Positions 12,001 to 22,489 of a stretch of DNA of 64,000 nucleotides are shown piece after piece. Under the pieces are notes generated by a model that did no database searches, was not told the DNA's origin, and was given only the letters and a program-made list of their open reading frames with translations. Position 1 is the stretch's first letter. Every line of letters begins with the position of its first letter. The stretch is from contig CM048853.1 of assembly GCA_026545225.1 (NCBI GenBank), positions 42,238,755-42,302,754 of the forward strand. The letters run 5' to 3'. Both the position numbers and the translations under genes were made by a program. This stretch comes from Cornus controversa. Taxonomy: Eukaryota > Streptophyta > Magnoliopsida > Cornales > Cornaceae.

Positions 12001-12339
12001 TTAACCGTAATAACGACGATTAGGGAATCATGACTTCAAACCCTAGGTACCAAGTAATATCTCAACCAGGTCTTGAACCTCGGATATTACCCGAGGAACC
12101 TAGGACTATAAATATAGGGATGATTAACCATTAATGGAACAGAACTTCTGCAACCCTAAAACCACCGTAATTAAAGCTCATTTATTCTCTGTTAGAGGCA
12201 CAAACATCCCTACGTTCACCATTAATCTCTTTGGTTTGTCTGCTCATTCTCTTTCTTCCAGATCAGATCTCTAGGTCGCTCAACTTTTGTTTACTATCTC
12301 TTTTTATTTATATTTGTACTCCAGTAGAGAACCCTTACA
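9061..12339. mobile_element. LTR-retroelement-derived insertion downstream of copy A (probably two solo LTRs or a composite)
   Basis: The interval begins TGTTGGTGTCACGCCCC and ends CCCTTACA. It is flanked by gatct (9056-9060) and gatat (12340-12344), and block 2 has the uninterrupted site near 57345-57360 (CACATTTGGTATCATAAACC). Inside, 9061-11359 also has TG...CA ends. On the minus strand that part has a TATA-like CTTATAAATATC near 11000, suggesting a minus-strand LTR of about 2.3 kb. From 11366 to 12339 a plus-strand LTR-like unit has TATAAATATAGG near 12107. No gag or pol frame is visible, and internal repeats of about 70 bp occur at 11455-11690. Confidence 0.55.
9377..9560. repeat. Long foldback (inverted repeat, arms of about 87 bp)
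   Basis: The left arm (about 9377-9463) is nearly the reverse complement of the right arm (about 9474-9560), with a loop of about 10 bases. Shared arm phrases include CTTCAATCAAAACATAC and CCCAAAAATGTGGCTT. By eye only around ten positions differ. A transcript would form a long hairpin. It lies inside the LTR-like unit 9061-11359. Confidence 0.85.
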
Positions 12340-12344
12340 GATAT

Positions 12345-13797
12345 CATAAACCAATTATATTCATATTTATATCACATATTTTGATATATCATATACCAAT
12401 TCTATATGCTATTGTGTAATTTATAATGGTCAAATTTTTTGTAATGTCTATTCCTCAATCTTTCTATGAATAGACGGACTGACAGTCCTTAGTCTGCTCG
12501 AAGCCTTGATACGCATTATCTATGACTGTAATGGAGGATGTGAAGCTGCTGGTACAATCTAGTCTGGGTTTTAGGCTGATGTGGACTCAATGACAGATTT
12601 GGCCTTCATGGCTTTCTGATGTAGTTCAGTCTGATTTTCCAATTAATGGAATCTGATTTTCTTGTTGGTGTTAAAAAAAAATGAAGAAGTAGAAGGACAA
12701 ATATCATTTCTCCAAGGATTGAACTCAAATCCACCTTAGGACATGCATTAGAACATAGGAATTTTGCCATGACAGCTTATTAGTTCACTCGTCTGTTCTA
12801 TCTCCTTTTTTTCTTTTTATTTTTTTCTTTATTAACAAACTTCTTTACATTTTCTCAAGACAAGTTTTAGGCAATAATCATAACTTTGGAAAAATATTGA
12901 GTACTCTGGGCATTGCGTATATAGTACTCCCAGTCAACGAAGACTCATGTTTCTCTTGATAATAGGAAATACTTACTTAACATTAGCCGGAAATACTACA
13001 TTGTCGATACTCAGGAGTACCCAATATTTTTTCCATGACTTCAAGCTTAATTAGAATGCGACTGCTCTCAGAAGCTTCAATCACTGCTCCAACTGCAACA
13101 ACAGCATTTTGTGATTAAAATTTTGTCAAACCCCTTCGAAAAATTAGAGTGGACTCGAGTTGGATTCGGGTTACAAGTAACTCAAATCAAGAATCAAGAC
13201 TAACATGAATCAACCTGATTTTTAGTTTGATTTTTCTAACATGTTTAAAATTTTAAATGTGGATTGGACTTGAGTTGGAGATTTTGGATTGAAATTCAAG
13301 TTGAATTAGACTTTGAGTTGAAAGTTTTATACCCGTAACTCGAATTTTAACCCCTCACCAGCCCGAGTTACTGAGCACTGTGCTTATGAACCCCACTATG
13401 CCATCAACAAGGAGTGCAATATACTCTTTGCTTGTCTGAAGTGGATTCCACACTGCATTGCAGTCATCAATCATGAGTGCAAAGAATAAGTGCTCAATTG
13501 GTTTCCTTTAGAGTTTATTTATCACATATGTGCATTTATTTTCCCTGTGTATATATGTATTATGTACTATGGACGAATTGCATCAGTTTTAATTTGTAAA
13601 TTTAAGAAATTGAATATTATGACAATGACTTCATTTTCTTGTCTTCCAAGTTTATTCCTTATGAGTCAAGATGTGTAGATCACACGACACACGCTAATGA
13701 CTAAATGATCAACATAATTGACAAAAAATTATTATGATAGTGATCAAATTTTCTGCCTTCCCAAACAAGTTTTTTTAACCGTGTCACTAAAACTAGA

Positions 13798-13845
<48 letters not shown>

Positions 13846-14646
13846 ACTTTCGTTTGCAATATGTGCATGACTAACCAAATCCACGAAGGACTAACTAACT
13901 GCACCAAGAAGCTACAGAGAAATCTCTCTTTTCACCTTTTTTTTTCATTGAAAAAAAGAAAAGAAATAAAAAATAAGTGTGAATATTAACATTATCACAT
14001 GGTTAATTAATGTGGATTCCATGTTTTTATTCTTTTATACACTCCTTTGTTTATTCTTAAAATAATGAGCTAACCATAATCACTCAATATTCACAGTTCA
14101 TACAACTTTTCCACCAATGAAATGCAAAATGATTTAATGCGTATATTATAAAATATGATACAAAGTCATGCAAAGATAAATGTTCAGGAGAGCAATGTTT
14201 TTTTTTATTTTACAATTATATAATACCATAATGAATAGCTCTAACATATAGGCACAAAATACTAATTGATTTTTATGAAATATTTTAAATAGTATGAATT
14301 TTTATTGGATATAATAGTTGTAGTTGTATAGATGACACTTCTACAATCTTTTAGAATTATGTAAAAATAAATAAAAAATCACGAACTACTAATTTCATTC
14401 GATTTTCTATTCGACTAGCGAATATAATTCAAGACTCAGTGAGTAAACTATTGTTTCATCAACCTGGACGTAATCAATGGGCAAACGACTTGGAATTTCC
14501 ATAATAGGATTCAAGATAAGTTTGGAGAATTCAATTCATATTCCATTTTTGGATTAAATGAATGACCTCAGTTCAAAGACATCATGTAGGATATTGTTTG
14601 GAGATTTAACTTCAACTAACAAAATAAATATATACGTAATAGTGCT
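12345..14646. other. Intergenic DNA between A and C, homologous to 57350-63000 of block 2
   Basis: No gene is supported. Phrases pair with block 2 in order: 12345-12425 with 57355-57440; 12840-12920 with 57540-57600; 13380-13500 with 58635-58780; 13860-13925 with 59800-59865; 14060-14130 with 61635-61705; 14475-14640 with 62830-63000. About 300 bp at 12430-12750 is extra here and ends in an A run near 12670, possibly a retrocopied fragment. A (GA)n microsatellite lies at 13798-13842. Confidence 0.6.
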
Positions 14647-15513
14647 TGTAGACACATAAATTTTATGATGGTTTAATCACCGTCCAATTGGTCAATAAGT
14701 CAAACAATTTTGATCAATTTAAGTCTACGATTGTGGGTCCCAGCAACAGACACGTGTCAAAATCGTGAAGGTTCAGGCCTTTAAAAAACATGTGTGATAA
14801 TTCAAATTTAAATTTAATTTATTTACATATAAAAGGAGGCAAAATCTCTTTTTATGGAAGTTGGCACAATTAATGGGGAGTTACCAAAATAAACCTCCAC
14901 CCCTTTTGCCTATAAATATAAGGTCACTCTACACATTCAAGGAAGCAGACAGAAGGAGAGGAGGACAGACACAAAGAGTTCAAGAGAACACAAAAGCTCT
15001 GCCAAACCTCTGCCTCAACGAAGACTCGAAGTTCTGAAGACGAAGAACATCAAGCACGCCACACAAGTGCCGTTTTACTTCAAAGATCTTAAGTCCTCGA
15101 AGAATCTGAAGACGAAGAACATCAAGCACGCCACACAAGTGCTGTTCTACTTCAAAGACCTTCAACCTTCGAAGTTCTGAAGACGAAGAGCATCAAGCAC
15201 GCCACACAAGTGCCGTTCTTCTCCAAAGACCTTCAATCCACCGTTCGAGATCAAGCTCTATCGGCCCTCGATCGAAAATCCAGACAAGCCTTCCTCAATC
15301 CTGAAGTTTTGAAGAAAGCTCGTCACTACCGGTTCAAGAACAAGCTTTCGAAGCCCTTGTACCGAAAATCAAGGAGATTGAATCAGAGGAAGATTCTTTA
15401 TTGTAAAAGAATCGACCACAGAGAATTGTACCCCTTTTTCTTAAATTAATAAAATTGACTGTTTGTTCCTCAATTTCGTTCCTAGGTTTTCGGACACGAA
15501 ATTTGTGTGTACA
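14647..15513 (+). repeat. 5' LTR of element 1
   Basis: The LTR has a TATA box TATAAATATA at 14911-14920, downstream of which the transcript probably starts. A 71-72 bp unit containing ATCAAGCACGCCACACAAGT repeats three times between about 15031 and 15235. Small frames through this repeat (Leu/Cys-rich on the minus strand) are artefacts of its near-multiple-of-three period. Confidence 0.93.
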
Positions 15514-15599
15514 AATTTCTGGCACGCCCGGTGGGACCTCTCTGCCTCTCATCTCTATCTCCTTAATCAATTCCTCAAAGATTTTTCTTGCTTGCATCG

Positions 15600-17870
15600 A
15601 TGGCCCCTAAGAAGATTCAACTCGGTCAAGGTTCAAAGAATGTTGGCAAGAACGTTGCCGCTGCAACAACCAACAACTCTCTGGCTAGGAATGTGATGGC
15701 TCCATCAAGTGGTAGCAGCACCTCTATTGGACCAGCAACTCGCAGCAAAACAAAGGCACCTGTTTCTCTAGCACCGAAACAAAGCATGACGGATGTCAAC
15801 TCGACCAAGCCTGCAAGTGCAAAAGCTCGTCATTCATTTATCACTCTCAAGTCCTTGAGGATAATGAACTTCAACAATACGAGTCTTGAAAAAGTTCCTC
15901 CAGTTTCTGAAGGCTCTGTTCCAAAAGACATGTCACCGCGCTCATCTCGCTCTATGTCGGATTCTAATTTGAATACGGGATCACGCTCAGTTTCTTCCCC
16001 TGGATCTCCGAAAGAGTTAATTTCTCTAAAGTACTTAGATTCTCATACACAATCACAATCAACCAATATGCAAGTTATGATGACCGATACAACATCGGTA
16101 GAGGAACAACTTGCGACTATGGCTAGCGCTATTGAAAAGCTCACCAAAACCATTGAAGAAAAAGACTTGCAAATTGCTTCCCTCATGAATAGATTGGAAT
16201 CTCAGAAATCTAAGAAGCCAAGTCAAGAACTCTCACACCCGCCCGATTTTGCACCACAAGGGGCCACAGCAAATAAGGCTTATCATGCAAGCACATCCGA
16301 ACAAAGGGCAAATCATCCCAGTTTTGCTCCCTCTATCGCTTCCTTGTCTGTTCAACAACTTCAAGACATGATCACTAACACAATCAGGTCACAGTATGGC
16401 GGTGTTTCTCAAAGCTCGCTCATGTATTCGAAGCCTTACACAAGACGAATTGACAACATGAGGATGCCAGCTGGGTATCAACCTCCCAAGTTTCAACAAT
16501 TCGATGGAAAGGGCAACCCTAAGCAACACGTCGCTCATTTTGTGGAGACATGCAATAACGCTGGCACCAAAGGGGACCTCTTAGTCAAGCAATTTGTCCT
16601 TTCCCTCAAAGGGAATGCATTTGATTGGTACGCAGACCTCAAAGCTGGGAGTATTGACTGTTGGGAGCAAATAGAGCAAGAGTTTCTCAACCGCTTCTAC
16701 AGTACTCGTAGAATAGTAAGCATGCTAGAACTCACTAACACTAAACAAATGAAGGACGAGCTTGTGGTCGACTATATCAACCGTTGGCGAGCGCTAAGTC
16801 TTGATTGCAAAGATCGTCTTTCTGAAGTCTCAGCAGTCGAAATGTGTATGCAAGGCATGCACTGGGAGTTACTCTACATTCTACAAGGAATCAGGCCTCG
16901 TACATTTGAGGAACTGGTTACTCGTGCCCATGATATGGAGCTCAGCATAACAAGTAGTGGTGAAAAGGTTTTTGCCTTTCCTAATATATCTGATGACTGT
17001 CCTAAAGATGTAGGGGTTGAGTCCAAAGAGGAAGACAAAATACTTATTAACTCGGACAATGAAATAGATACGTCTTATGTCACAAGCGTCGTATCTAAAG
17101 AAATGTATCAAGAAACACATCATATTTCGGTGACTTCATCTGAAGGTTCGCAGTTACATAGTGCATTAAGTCAAGAAAACCTTGGTAGAAGACTGGACAA
17201 ACAGGGGGCAAACCTTCCATACAAAGTTCATTCTCAACTATCTCATATGAAATACTCTTGGCAAGGGAGCAAGGTCCATGCATGTCCTTTAAAAAGACCT
17301 ACACATTTTCTCAAACCTCAAAATAAGAAAGAGGTCTCAAAAAAGGAACAAGAAAAATTAAGGCATAACAAAAGTGACAAATTGCAAAGATTTGCATCAA
17401 AGAAGCATTATGAAGGTAATTCTTCAAATTTTCCTCAAACAACTTCCAATGGAAAGGATCAAAAAATTGTGCTTACTTGGAGGCCAAAGAAGAATGCTCT
17501 TGAAGGGGATGGTTCTAAAAAGATCTCACAGGAATCAGTTGCTGGAAATATACAAATGACAACTCAAGTAATTCCTTCCCAACATGTCATCGACAAGCAC
17601 CAAGGTAAGAGTCTAAAACTGCAAAATGAGGAACAAGAACAAAATCATCTACAATCCCAGATGGAACGAGAGACTCGACAAATCAAAAGACTAGAGGAAG
17701 GGAAAGTGTGGGGACCGAAGCCCGAAGATGCTGTTTGGATCGAATCTCGCAGCGGAATGAAAGCATACTGGGTGAGGTTCAATCCGCCTACATGGACTAT
17801 GACAAATGAAACACCTCTATCTTCTGGGTGGGGAGACGAGTTCAAAGGAGATGTTTCTTCTCAAATGTAA
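15600..17870 (+). CDS. Retrotransposon Gag polyprotein of element 1 (756 residues)
   Basis: Structural Gag-like protein that would package the retrotransposon RNA. Start ATG 15600 is chosen over upstream in-frame non-ATG codons and lies about 85 bp after the 5' LTR. A Lys/Ser-rich N terminus is followed by a likely coiled coil around residues 165-200 (TMASAIEKLTKTIEEKDLQI). The retrotransposon gag core (Retrotrans_gag family) lies around residues 300-450, with motifs FDGKGNPKQHVAHF, LKGNAFDWYADL and FLNRFYSTRR. The long C-terminal extension is Lys/Gln-rich. I see no CCHC zinc knuckle. The frame is intact, consistent with young LTRs. Confidence 0.85.
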   Translation: MAPKKIQLGQGSKNVGKNVAAATTNNSLARNVMAPSSGSSTSIGPATRSKTKAPVSLAPKQSMTDVNSTKPASAKARHSFITLKSLRIMNFNNTSLEKVPPVSEGSVPKDMSPRSSRSMSDSNLNTGSRSVSSPGSPKELISLKYLDSHTQSQSTNMQVMMTDTTSVEEQLATMASAIEKLTKTIEEKDLQIASLMNRLESQKSKKPSQELSHPPDFAPQGATANKAYHASTSEQRANHPSFAPSIASLSVQQLQDMITNTIRSQYGGVSQSSLMYSKPYTRRIDNMRMPAGYQPPKFQQFDGKGNPKQHVAHFVETCNNAGTKGDLLVKQFVLSLKGNAFDWYADLKAGSIDCWEQIEQEFLNRFYSTRRIVSMLELTNTKQMKDELVVDYINRWRALSLDCKDRLSEVSAVEMCMQGMHWELLYILQGIRPRTFEELVTRAHDMELSITSSGEKVFAFPNISDDCPKDVGVESKEEDKILINSDNEIDTSYVTSVVSKEMYQETHHISVTSSEGSQLHSALSQENLGRRLDKQGANLPYKVHSQLSHMKYSWQGSKVHACPLKRPTHFLKPQNKKEVSKKEQEKLRHNKSDKLQRFASKKHYEGNSSNFPQTTSNGKDQKIVLTWRPKKNALEGDGSKKISQESVAGNIQMTTQVIPSQHVIDKHQGKSLKLQNEEQEQNHLQSQMERETRQIKRLEEGKVWGPKPEDAVWIESRSGMKAYWVRFNPPTWTMTNETPLSSGWGDEFKGDVSSQM

Positions 17871-19056
17871 GAAGAGTACAATGAAGAAACAAAGCCAGAA
17901 AGAAATTTTCAAATTGACGCCGAGCTGGTTCACACTTTTCAATGCAAGTTTGGACTGTCTTATGAATCTTGTAGAGTTAAAGAATAGTCAAAGATGGAGT
18001 GCTCTTGATTGCATGAGCCTAAACTGCGCTGCACTCCTGGCCCGCACGAGTATAAACTGTGTACGGCCCAAAAAAAAAAAAAAAAAACTTTTCGAAGTTG
18101 CATGTTATATTATATTCCGAGGGTTTATAGATACATGGAATGGTGTAGGAGAGATGGAGTGGTGTTGGAAGAACTTTTAAAAGGTCTCAAGTTCAAAACC
18201 TTTAAAAAGCAAAAAAAAAAAAATATACATTTTTTATTTTAGGCAACTACACCTTCATGTGAAAAAAAAAAAAAAATTAGAAGAAGAAGAAGTGGCGGCT
18301 AGGAGAAGAAGAGAAAGAAAGAAAAAAAAAAAAAAAGGTGCGTGAGAAGAAGACGAAAAAAAAAAAAAAAAAAGAGAAAAATGAAGCAGAGGCGGCAGGG
18401 AGAGAAGGAAAGAGAGAAAAGAAAGAAAAAAAAAAAAAAAAGAGGAAGAAGAAGAGGCGGCTAGAAGAAGAGAAGAGAAGAAAAAGAAAAAAAAAAGAGA
18501 AAAGAAAGAAGAAAAAAAAGAAAAAAAAAGAGGAAGAAGAACAAGGGCGGCAGGGGAAAAAAAAAAAAAAACTTAACTTACAGTTGTTGGGTGAGTTTCT
18601 GCCAATTTCCTTTCCGTAGCAGTTGGAGGGACTTCTCTCAATTATTCTCTGAAGTGAAAGGTTTATAGCGTGGGCTACATATATATAATGGCGGATTAAT
18701 CCTAGTTGACATAGGATTCTCAAATTTCCAATTCTGTTTGGAAAAAGAAAAAAAAATCCTGTTTCTAATAGAATTCTCAAATTTCCAATTCTGTTTGGAA
18801 AAGAAAAAAAAAATCCTATTTCTAATAGGATTTTTAAATTTTCAATTCTGTTTGGAAAAAAAAAAATCCTATTTCTAATAGGATTCTCAAATTTCCAATT
18901 CTGTTTGGAAAAGAAAAAAAAATCCTATTTCTAATAGGATTCTCAAATTTCCAATTTTGTTTGGACAAAAAAAAAAAAAAAAAAATTAATACTTCAAGTC
19001 CCGCTTTAAAAACGTGACAAGCTCAATATAGCGCGAGACTTGAAGTGGGGGCAATT
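17871..19056 (+). repeat. Non-coding 3' internal region of element 1: purine tract and hairpin array
   Basis: After gag comes an untranslated region with several A runs, then a strongly A/G-rich stretch (about 18255-18575), then five tandem units of about 57 bp at 18690-18985. Units carry the near-palindrome AATCCTATTTCTAATAGGATT, a 9-bp stem with a 3-base loop. The purine tract beside the 3' LTR is at about 19040-19056. Lys-rich or Phe-rich open frames here are composition artefacts. Confidence 0.8.
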
Positions 19057-19923
19057 TGTAGACACATAAATTTTATGATGGTTTAATCACCGTCCAATTG
19101 GTCAATAAGTCAAACAATTTTGATCAATTTAAGTCTACGATTGTGGGTCCCAGCAACAGACACGTGTCAAAATCGTGAAGGTTCAGGCCTTTAAAAAACA
19201 TGTGTGATAATTCAAATTTAAATTTAATTTATTTACATATAAAAGGAGGCAAAATCTCTTTTTATGGAAGTTGGCACAATTAATGGGGAGTTACCAAAAT
19301 AAACCTCCACCCCTTTTGCCTATAAATATAAGGTCACTCTACACATTCAAGGAGGCAGACAGAAGGAGAGGAGGACAGACACAAAGAGTTCAAGAGAACA
19401 CAAAAGCCCTGCCAAACCTCTGCCTCAACGAAGACTCGAAGTTCTGAAGACGAAGAACATCAAGCACGCCACACAAGTGCCGTTTTACTTCAAAGATCTT
19501 AAGTCCTCGAAGAATCTGAAGACGAAGAACATCAAGCACGCCACACAAGTGCTGTTCTACTTCAAAGACCTTCAACCTTCGAAGTTCTGAAGACGAAGAG
19601 CATCAAGCACGCCACACAAGTGCCGTTCTTCTCCAAAGACCTTCAATCCACCGTTCGAGATCAAGCTCTATCGGCCCTCGATCGAAAATCCAGACAAGCC
19701 TTCCTCAATCCTGAAGTTTTGAAGAAAGCTCGTCACTACTGGTTCAAGAACAAGCTTTCGAAGCCCTTGTACCGAAAATCAAGGAGATTGAATCAGAGGA
19801 AGATTCTTTATTGTAAAAGAATCGACCACAGAGAATTGTACCCCTTTTTCTTAAATTAATAAAATTGACTGTTTGTTCCTCAATTTCGTTCCTAGGTTTT
19901 CGGACACGAAATTTGTGTGTACA
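19057..19923 (+). repeat. 3' LTR of element 1
   Basis: Same 867-bp length as the 5' LTR. The three differences I counted are at 14944 versus 19354, 14998 versus 19408, and 15330 versus 19740. Confidence 0.93.
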
Positions 19924-19928
19924 GTGCT

Positions 19929-21299
19929 GTTGGGATTTGATTTTGTATTTATATTGGATATTCATCAATTATTCCAAGAAAAAAAAATGAATAAAAAAAG
20001 TATACATTTGTATCAATTTCATAGTTTGAGTTCGGAAATGCATTTAATAAAACTGTCATTATTCTGAACAAACACACTTGAGAAAAAGACCAAATAAAAT
20101 ACCCTAAAAAAATTGAGTGCCTACCTACCACCAGAGGTTATAGTTCAATAGTTTGTTATTTACTTTCGTGTAAGAGTATCTCCTCCTTTCCAAAACAAAA
20201 CTCCACACAAGTTCAAGAGAAAATCTATGTTACCTTTGGAGTAAATACACGAATGAATATAGGTTGTACGAATTATACATTCGTAGTGAGTCATACAGTG
20301 CATATTAAACACATATAACTAAGATTTATTCGGTATATTTACATCAGGTGCATTGTATACGTTCTCCAAATTCAGATATCGCATTTTGAAAGAACCTCAA
20401 AACTAATTCTTTTTTTTTTGGTACCAAATAAACCGCTTTTTAATAACGATTTTTGCAAATCCCCCTTGAAGAGGAGCATAATTGATTTTCTGGTTAAATA
20501 TATTACGAGATGTTTTTCCATACTTTTCGCATTCAGTTCTAGCTATTTCTACACATTTTCATTGACCTTAATATGGTTCTTGTCATAATCATGTTCACCC
20601 GTTTAATTAATCATGTCGTGTTTTGGAGCTCAACTCGTTTAACGTGATTAGATCCGTTTAATTAATAATGTCAGGTCAACCTTAACACGTAGCCTATTTT
20701 AACCCAATTACTATCGACAATTTATTAATTCAATATAAATTTAATATGAATATTGTATTTGATTTTTTTAATTGTATTGTTCCAGTTATTCTCATTTTCA
20801 TGAATTTAGTTATCTCAATTTTTTCATTATATTTGCATTTTATACTTAAATTAATAAAAAAATTACATGACTCATTTATTGAACGGATTACATGGATCGT
20901 GTCAGGTTGACTGTTTAACAAAATACTCATTTATTGACACAACACAATTATGACTCGCCAACACGAATTGGCACCCTATTTGGAAGGTTGGATAAAGCAA
21001 GCATCCGCTTTGGGTGATGTCGCGCTTTATGCATTCTTGTCATCAAGTGTGCTGTGATTAGTGATACATAATTTTAACTGCCTAAATTTGAAGAACGAAC
21101 CATAAATCAATTTTTTTTATATATATATACTTGTTTGAATTTTTTTTTAGTACTTCCTTTACCTATTTTTTAATTGTATATCATGATTGAATAAACACTT
21201 AATTTATTCAAAATTAAGTGATTAATTCAGTTATAAAACAGTGTATGCGCAATTGAGAAACCACGAAACTATTATCAAGTGCACGTCATGAAAACGCTC
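19929..21299. other. Intergenic DNA, partly homologous to 63100-63260 of block 2
   Basis: 19990-20160 matches 63115-63260 (for example AAAAAGACCAAATAAAAT), confirming that element 1 inserted into the duplicated block. From about 20400 to 21290 I recognise no gene or element. Confidence 0.45.
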
Positions 21300-21984
21300 T
21301 AATGAAAAGTTTAGCAAGTGCAATTATTTAATTTTTTTCTTCTTTTTTTTTAACCTCGGAAAAAAACTCACTCTCACATGCCAACTTGTACCCTTTTGAG
21401 GAAGAACCACTTGTAGGTAATTATCTAATTAAACTCACTCTCACATGCCAACTTGTACCCTTTTGAGGAAGAACCACTTGTAGGTAATTATCTAATTTTA
21501 TTATCCAGTTAATGCCTAAAGAAAGAACTTATTTGCAAATCTCTTAATAGTCAAAAGTCTCTTGTTTGTTTTCTTTTTGGGTAAAGTGCGGAAAACACCT
21601 TACGATATACCGTTTGTGCAAGATAACTCTCTACTTTTTAAAATGAGTGATGTCAGTCTCTAATTTTACAAAAATGTGCATATACCACGCTCTGACCATT
21701 TTTTTGACATAAATTGAATGTATTATTCTAATTTTACCCTTTTAAATGCCCAAAATGTCCCTCTTCTCTATACATTTCTCTCTCAGAAGCATTTTGTCCC
21801 TCTCACATAAACTTGGAAGTTTGCTCTTCAAGCTTGATCTTTTTTCTTTTTTCTTTCCCGAATAAGCTTGCACCAATTTTTAATTCTAGTGACCCGTCAA
21901 TCGAACAAATCATTGTTGTATGTTAGCTTGTTTTCTAGTTATGCCATTAGCGGAGATTTTATTGTGACAGTATATGCATAAATC

Positions 21985-22024
<40 letters not shown>

Positions 22025-22480
22025 GGAGGAGGTAATTAAAGTAAACAACTCCGAAAATCAATAGATTATGAACAAGAAGGTAAGGGGTATATTAAAGGGA
22101 AAGTCCAATGATCATAAGAAGAGGAGGCTGATAGAGATGCCATCGTTAGGCGACGCCATGAATGGCTTGATCGCCAACAAGGCGGTGGCGGTGGCGGCAC
22201 CACTAAGTTACTAGATCGATGTTGGTAACTGCATGACCTACACGTGCCACCATGCGCGTGTGGAATTACAATGACCCAAAGTGGGTCTTCTTCTTCATCA
22301 TGCACTAATAACCCATCTGATGGCCCCATATCAAGCTTCAGCTTTAGTCTATGGAGATACCCAATTACTCTTTCGAACTTTCAATATAGTTTCAATACCC
22401 TCCAATTCGCCCACCATTATCCTGAATCAGATTCTTTAATTTTAATCATTGCTAAAACTATAGTTTCTAAGACTAACAAG
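21300..22480. repeat. Direct duplication upstream of copy C, unit 1
   Basis: This unit and 24516-25650 match over roughly 1.15 kb, from TTTAGCAAGTGCAATTATTT to CTAAAACTATAGTTTCTAAG. Unit 1 has an extra internal tandem doubling of a 67-bp phrase at about 21366-21500. Both units hold a (TA)n run followed by AGGAGGTAATTAAAGTAA and a short open frame. Confidence 0.85.
22068..22214 (+). CDS. Possible small open frame (48 codons) in duplication unit 1
   Basis: A Lys/Arg-rich start is followed by the segment PSLGDAMNGLIANKAVAV. The second unit has a matching 45-codon frame. The indels between the copies near 22130 and 22190 are 3 and 6 bases, so the frame is kept. I do not recognise the family; a minus-strand frame is also kept open because the same indels preserve it. 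Both copies share a second short in-frame extension after the TAG, ending at the same TGA. It could be a small peptide, an exon fragment or chance. Confidence 0.25.
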   Translation: MNKKVRGILKGKSNDHKKRRLIEMPSLGDAMNGLIANKAVAVAAPLSY

Positions 22481-22489
22481 TGGGGTTCC

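Larger units (their letters stand above)
14647..19923 (+). mobile_element. Complete non-autonomous gag-only LTR retrotransposon (TR-GAG type), element 1
   Basis: Two 867-bp LTRs (14647-15513 and 19057-19923) start TGTAGACAC and end GTGTGTACA. They are flanked by a perfect 5-bp duplication, gtgct (14642-14646 and 19924-19928). I count three base differences between the LTRs, so the insertion is recent. A primer-binding-like segment (TTTCTGGCACGCCCGGTGGG) follows the 5' LTR and a purine tract (AAGTGGGGGCAATT) precedes the 3' LTR. The only credible protein is gag. No protease, reverse transcriptase, RNase H or integrase motif is visible, so it would need enzymes from another element, probably Ty3/gypsy. 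That lineage is inferred from the gag domain type. Confidence 0.92.

Noticed and set aside
12430..12750. Processed pseudogene ending in an A run near 12670
   Set aside because: Absent from block 2, so an insertion is likely, but no coding match or target duplication was found.
15210..15449. 79-codon frame in the 5' LTR and its twin at 19620-19859
   Set aside because: Lies in the transcribed leader part of the LTR, is identical in both LTRs, and has no recognisable domain.
18338..18619. Lys/Glu/Arg-rich frame and its Phe/Ser-rich minus-strand partner
   Set aside because: Both are products of a purine-rich non-coding tract in LTR element 1.
22066..22329. Minus-strand frame (87 codons) in duplication unit 1, with a partner at 25275-25508
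   Set aside because: Stays open in both copies because the indels are multiples of three, but Ser/Pro-rich and unrecognised; antisense to the equally weak plus-strand frame.
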